Origin: Bacteroidota bacterium
GTDB lineage: Bacteria > Bacteroidota > Bacteroidia > Chitinophagales > Chitinophagaceae
Direction of reading: 5' to 3'
Assembly: GCA_030706605.1 (NCBI GenBank)
Contig: JAUZOE010000016.1
Coordinates: 1-64,000 of the forward strand
DNA: 64,000 nt
The first letter of the stretch is position 1; each line of letters starts with the position of its first letter. The position numbers and the translations under genes are program-made. The notes under the pieces were generated by a model. The model was not told the origin of the DNA, did not search any database, and saw only the letters and a program-made list of their open reading frames with translations. Below are positions 63,925 to 64,000 of the stretch, piece by piece.

Positions 63925-64000
63925 CTTTACGATTGCTTGATATGAGACTCTTAAATTGTTATTGTTGTGCTGAAATACAGCTTTCTAAGGAAAAAAAATG

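Noticed and set aside
1-64000. Prophage, insertion sequence, CRISPR array or defence island
   Set aside because: No transposase, integrase, phage structural gene, Cas gene or repeat array is visible on either strand.

Overview
The window looks like chromosomal DNA from a Bacteroidota bacterium, most likely a member of the Chitinophagaceae or a close relative. Several things point that way: AT-rich DNA, Bacteroidota-type promoters (TTG, 19-20 bases, TAnnTTTG) with few Shine-Dalgarno sites, a type IX secretion C-terminal domain, bacillithiol synthesis (BshA), a FucP-type fucose porter, RNase Y, and a tig-clpP-clpP-clpX cluster. The family-level placement is inference. I see no rRNA, insertion sequence, prophage, CRISPR array or SusC/SusD pair. 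There is one tRNA gene, tRNA-Leu(TAG).

Region 1 (1-21.6 kb) holds single genes and short operons for envelope and maintenance functions. They are a photolyase, a large exported protein with a caspase-like His/Cys pair, an orphan OmpR-type response regulator, a DUF4197 protein, an exported alpha/beta hydrolase, a SCO protein, a DUF4440 protein, a GH25 muramidase, an M1 aminopeptidase with a T9SS tail, an SLT transglycosylase, a radical SAM/SPASM protein, an AI-2E-type permease, a GHL10 hydrolase, a two-PDZ protein, alaS, and an M23 peptidase followed by a MerR-type regulator. alaS and the M23 gene are divergent, with two near-consensus promoters facing away from each other in the shared spacer.

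Region 2 (21.6-30.6 kb) is the main accessory locus, for L-fucose. It has an exported sugar-isomerase-like lipoprotein, two different GH29 alpha-L-fucosidases, FucP, an L-fucose/L-rhamnose-type mutarotase, two SDR dehydrogenases, an FAH-family hydrolase and an amidohydrolase-family lactonase. Together these match the non-phosphorylated route from L-fucose through fuconolactone and fuconate to pyruvate and lactate. The L-fuconate dehydratase step is not encoded here, and the predicted fucose dehydrogenase has Asn where SDR enzymes carry the catalytic Lys.

Region 3 (30.7-43.8 kb) has an MBL-fold hydrolase, a 1141-residue propeller/outer-membrane protein, a bshA-aminotransferase-dgkA operon, a TerC-family protein, hemN, pyrD and a RelA/SpoT enzyme. 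Region 4 (43.9-51.5 kb) is tRNA-Leu, tig, two clpP paralogues, clpX, purA, an Asp-rich low-complexity protein and pabB. Region 5 (51.5-64 kb) has a second SLT transglycosylase, gatA, tatA, a 39-residue lipoprotein too short for ordinary gene calling, rplS, rny, an exported transglutaminase-like protein, a zinc alcohol dehydrogenase, a SMUG2-like uracil-DNA glycosylase and secA.

Most of the window is conserved housekeeping. The points worth a second look are the incomplete fucose pathway and its unusual SDR, the caspase-like exported protein, short leader reading frames ahead of secA and terC, promoter boxes placed so close to start codons that the mRNAs may be leaderless, and the tandem clpP genes. 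All family assignments rest on motif recognition by eye; no database search was run.
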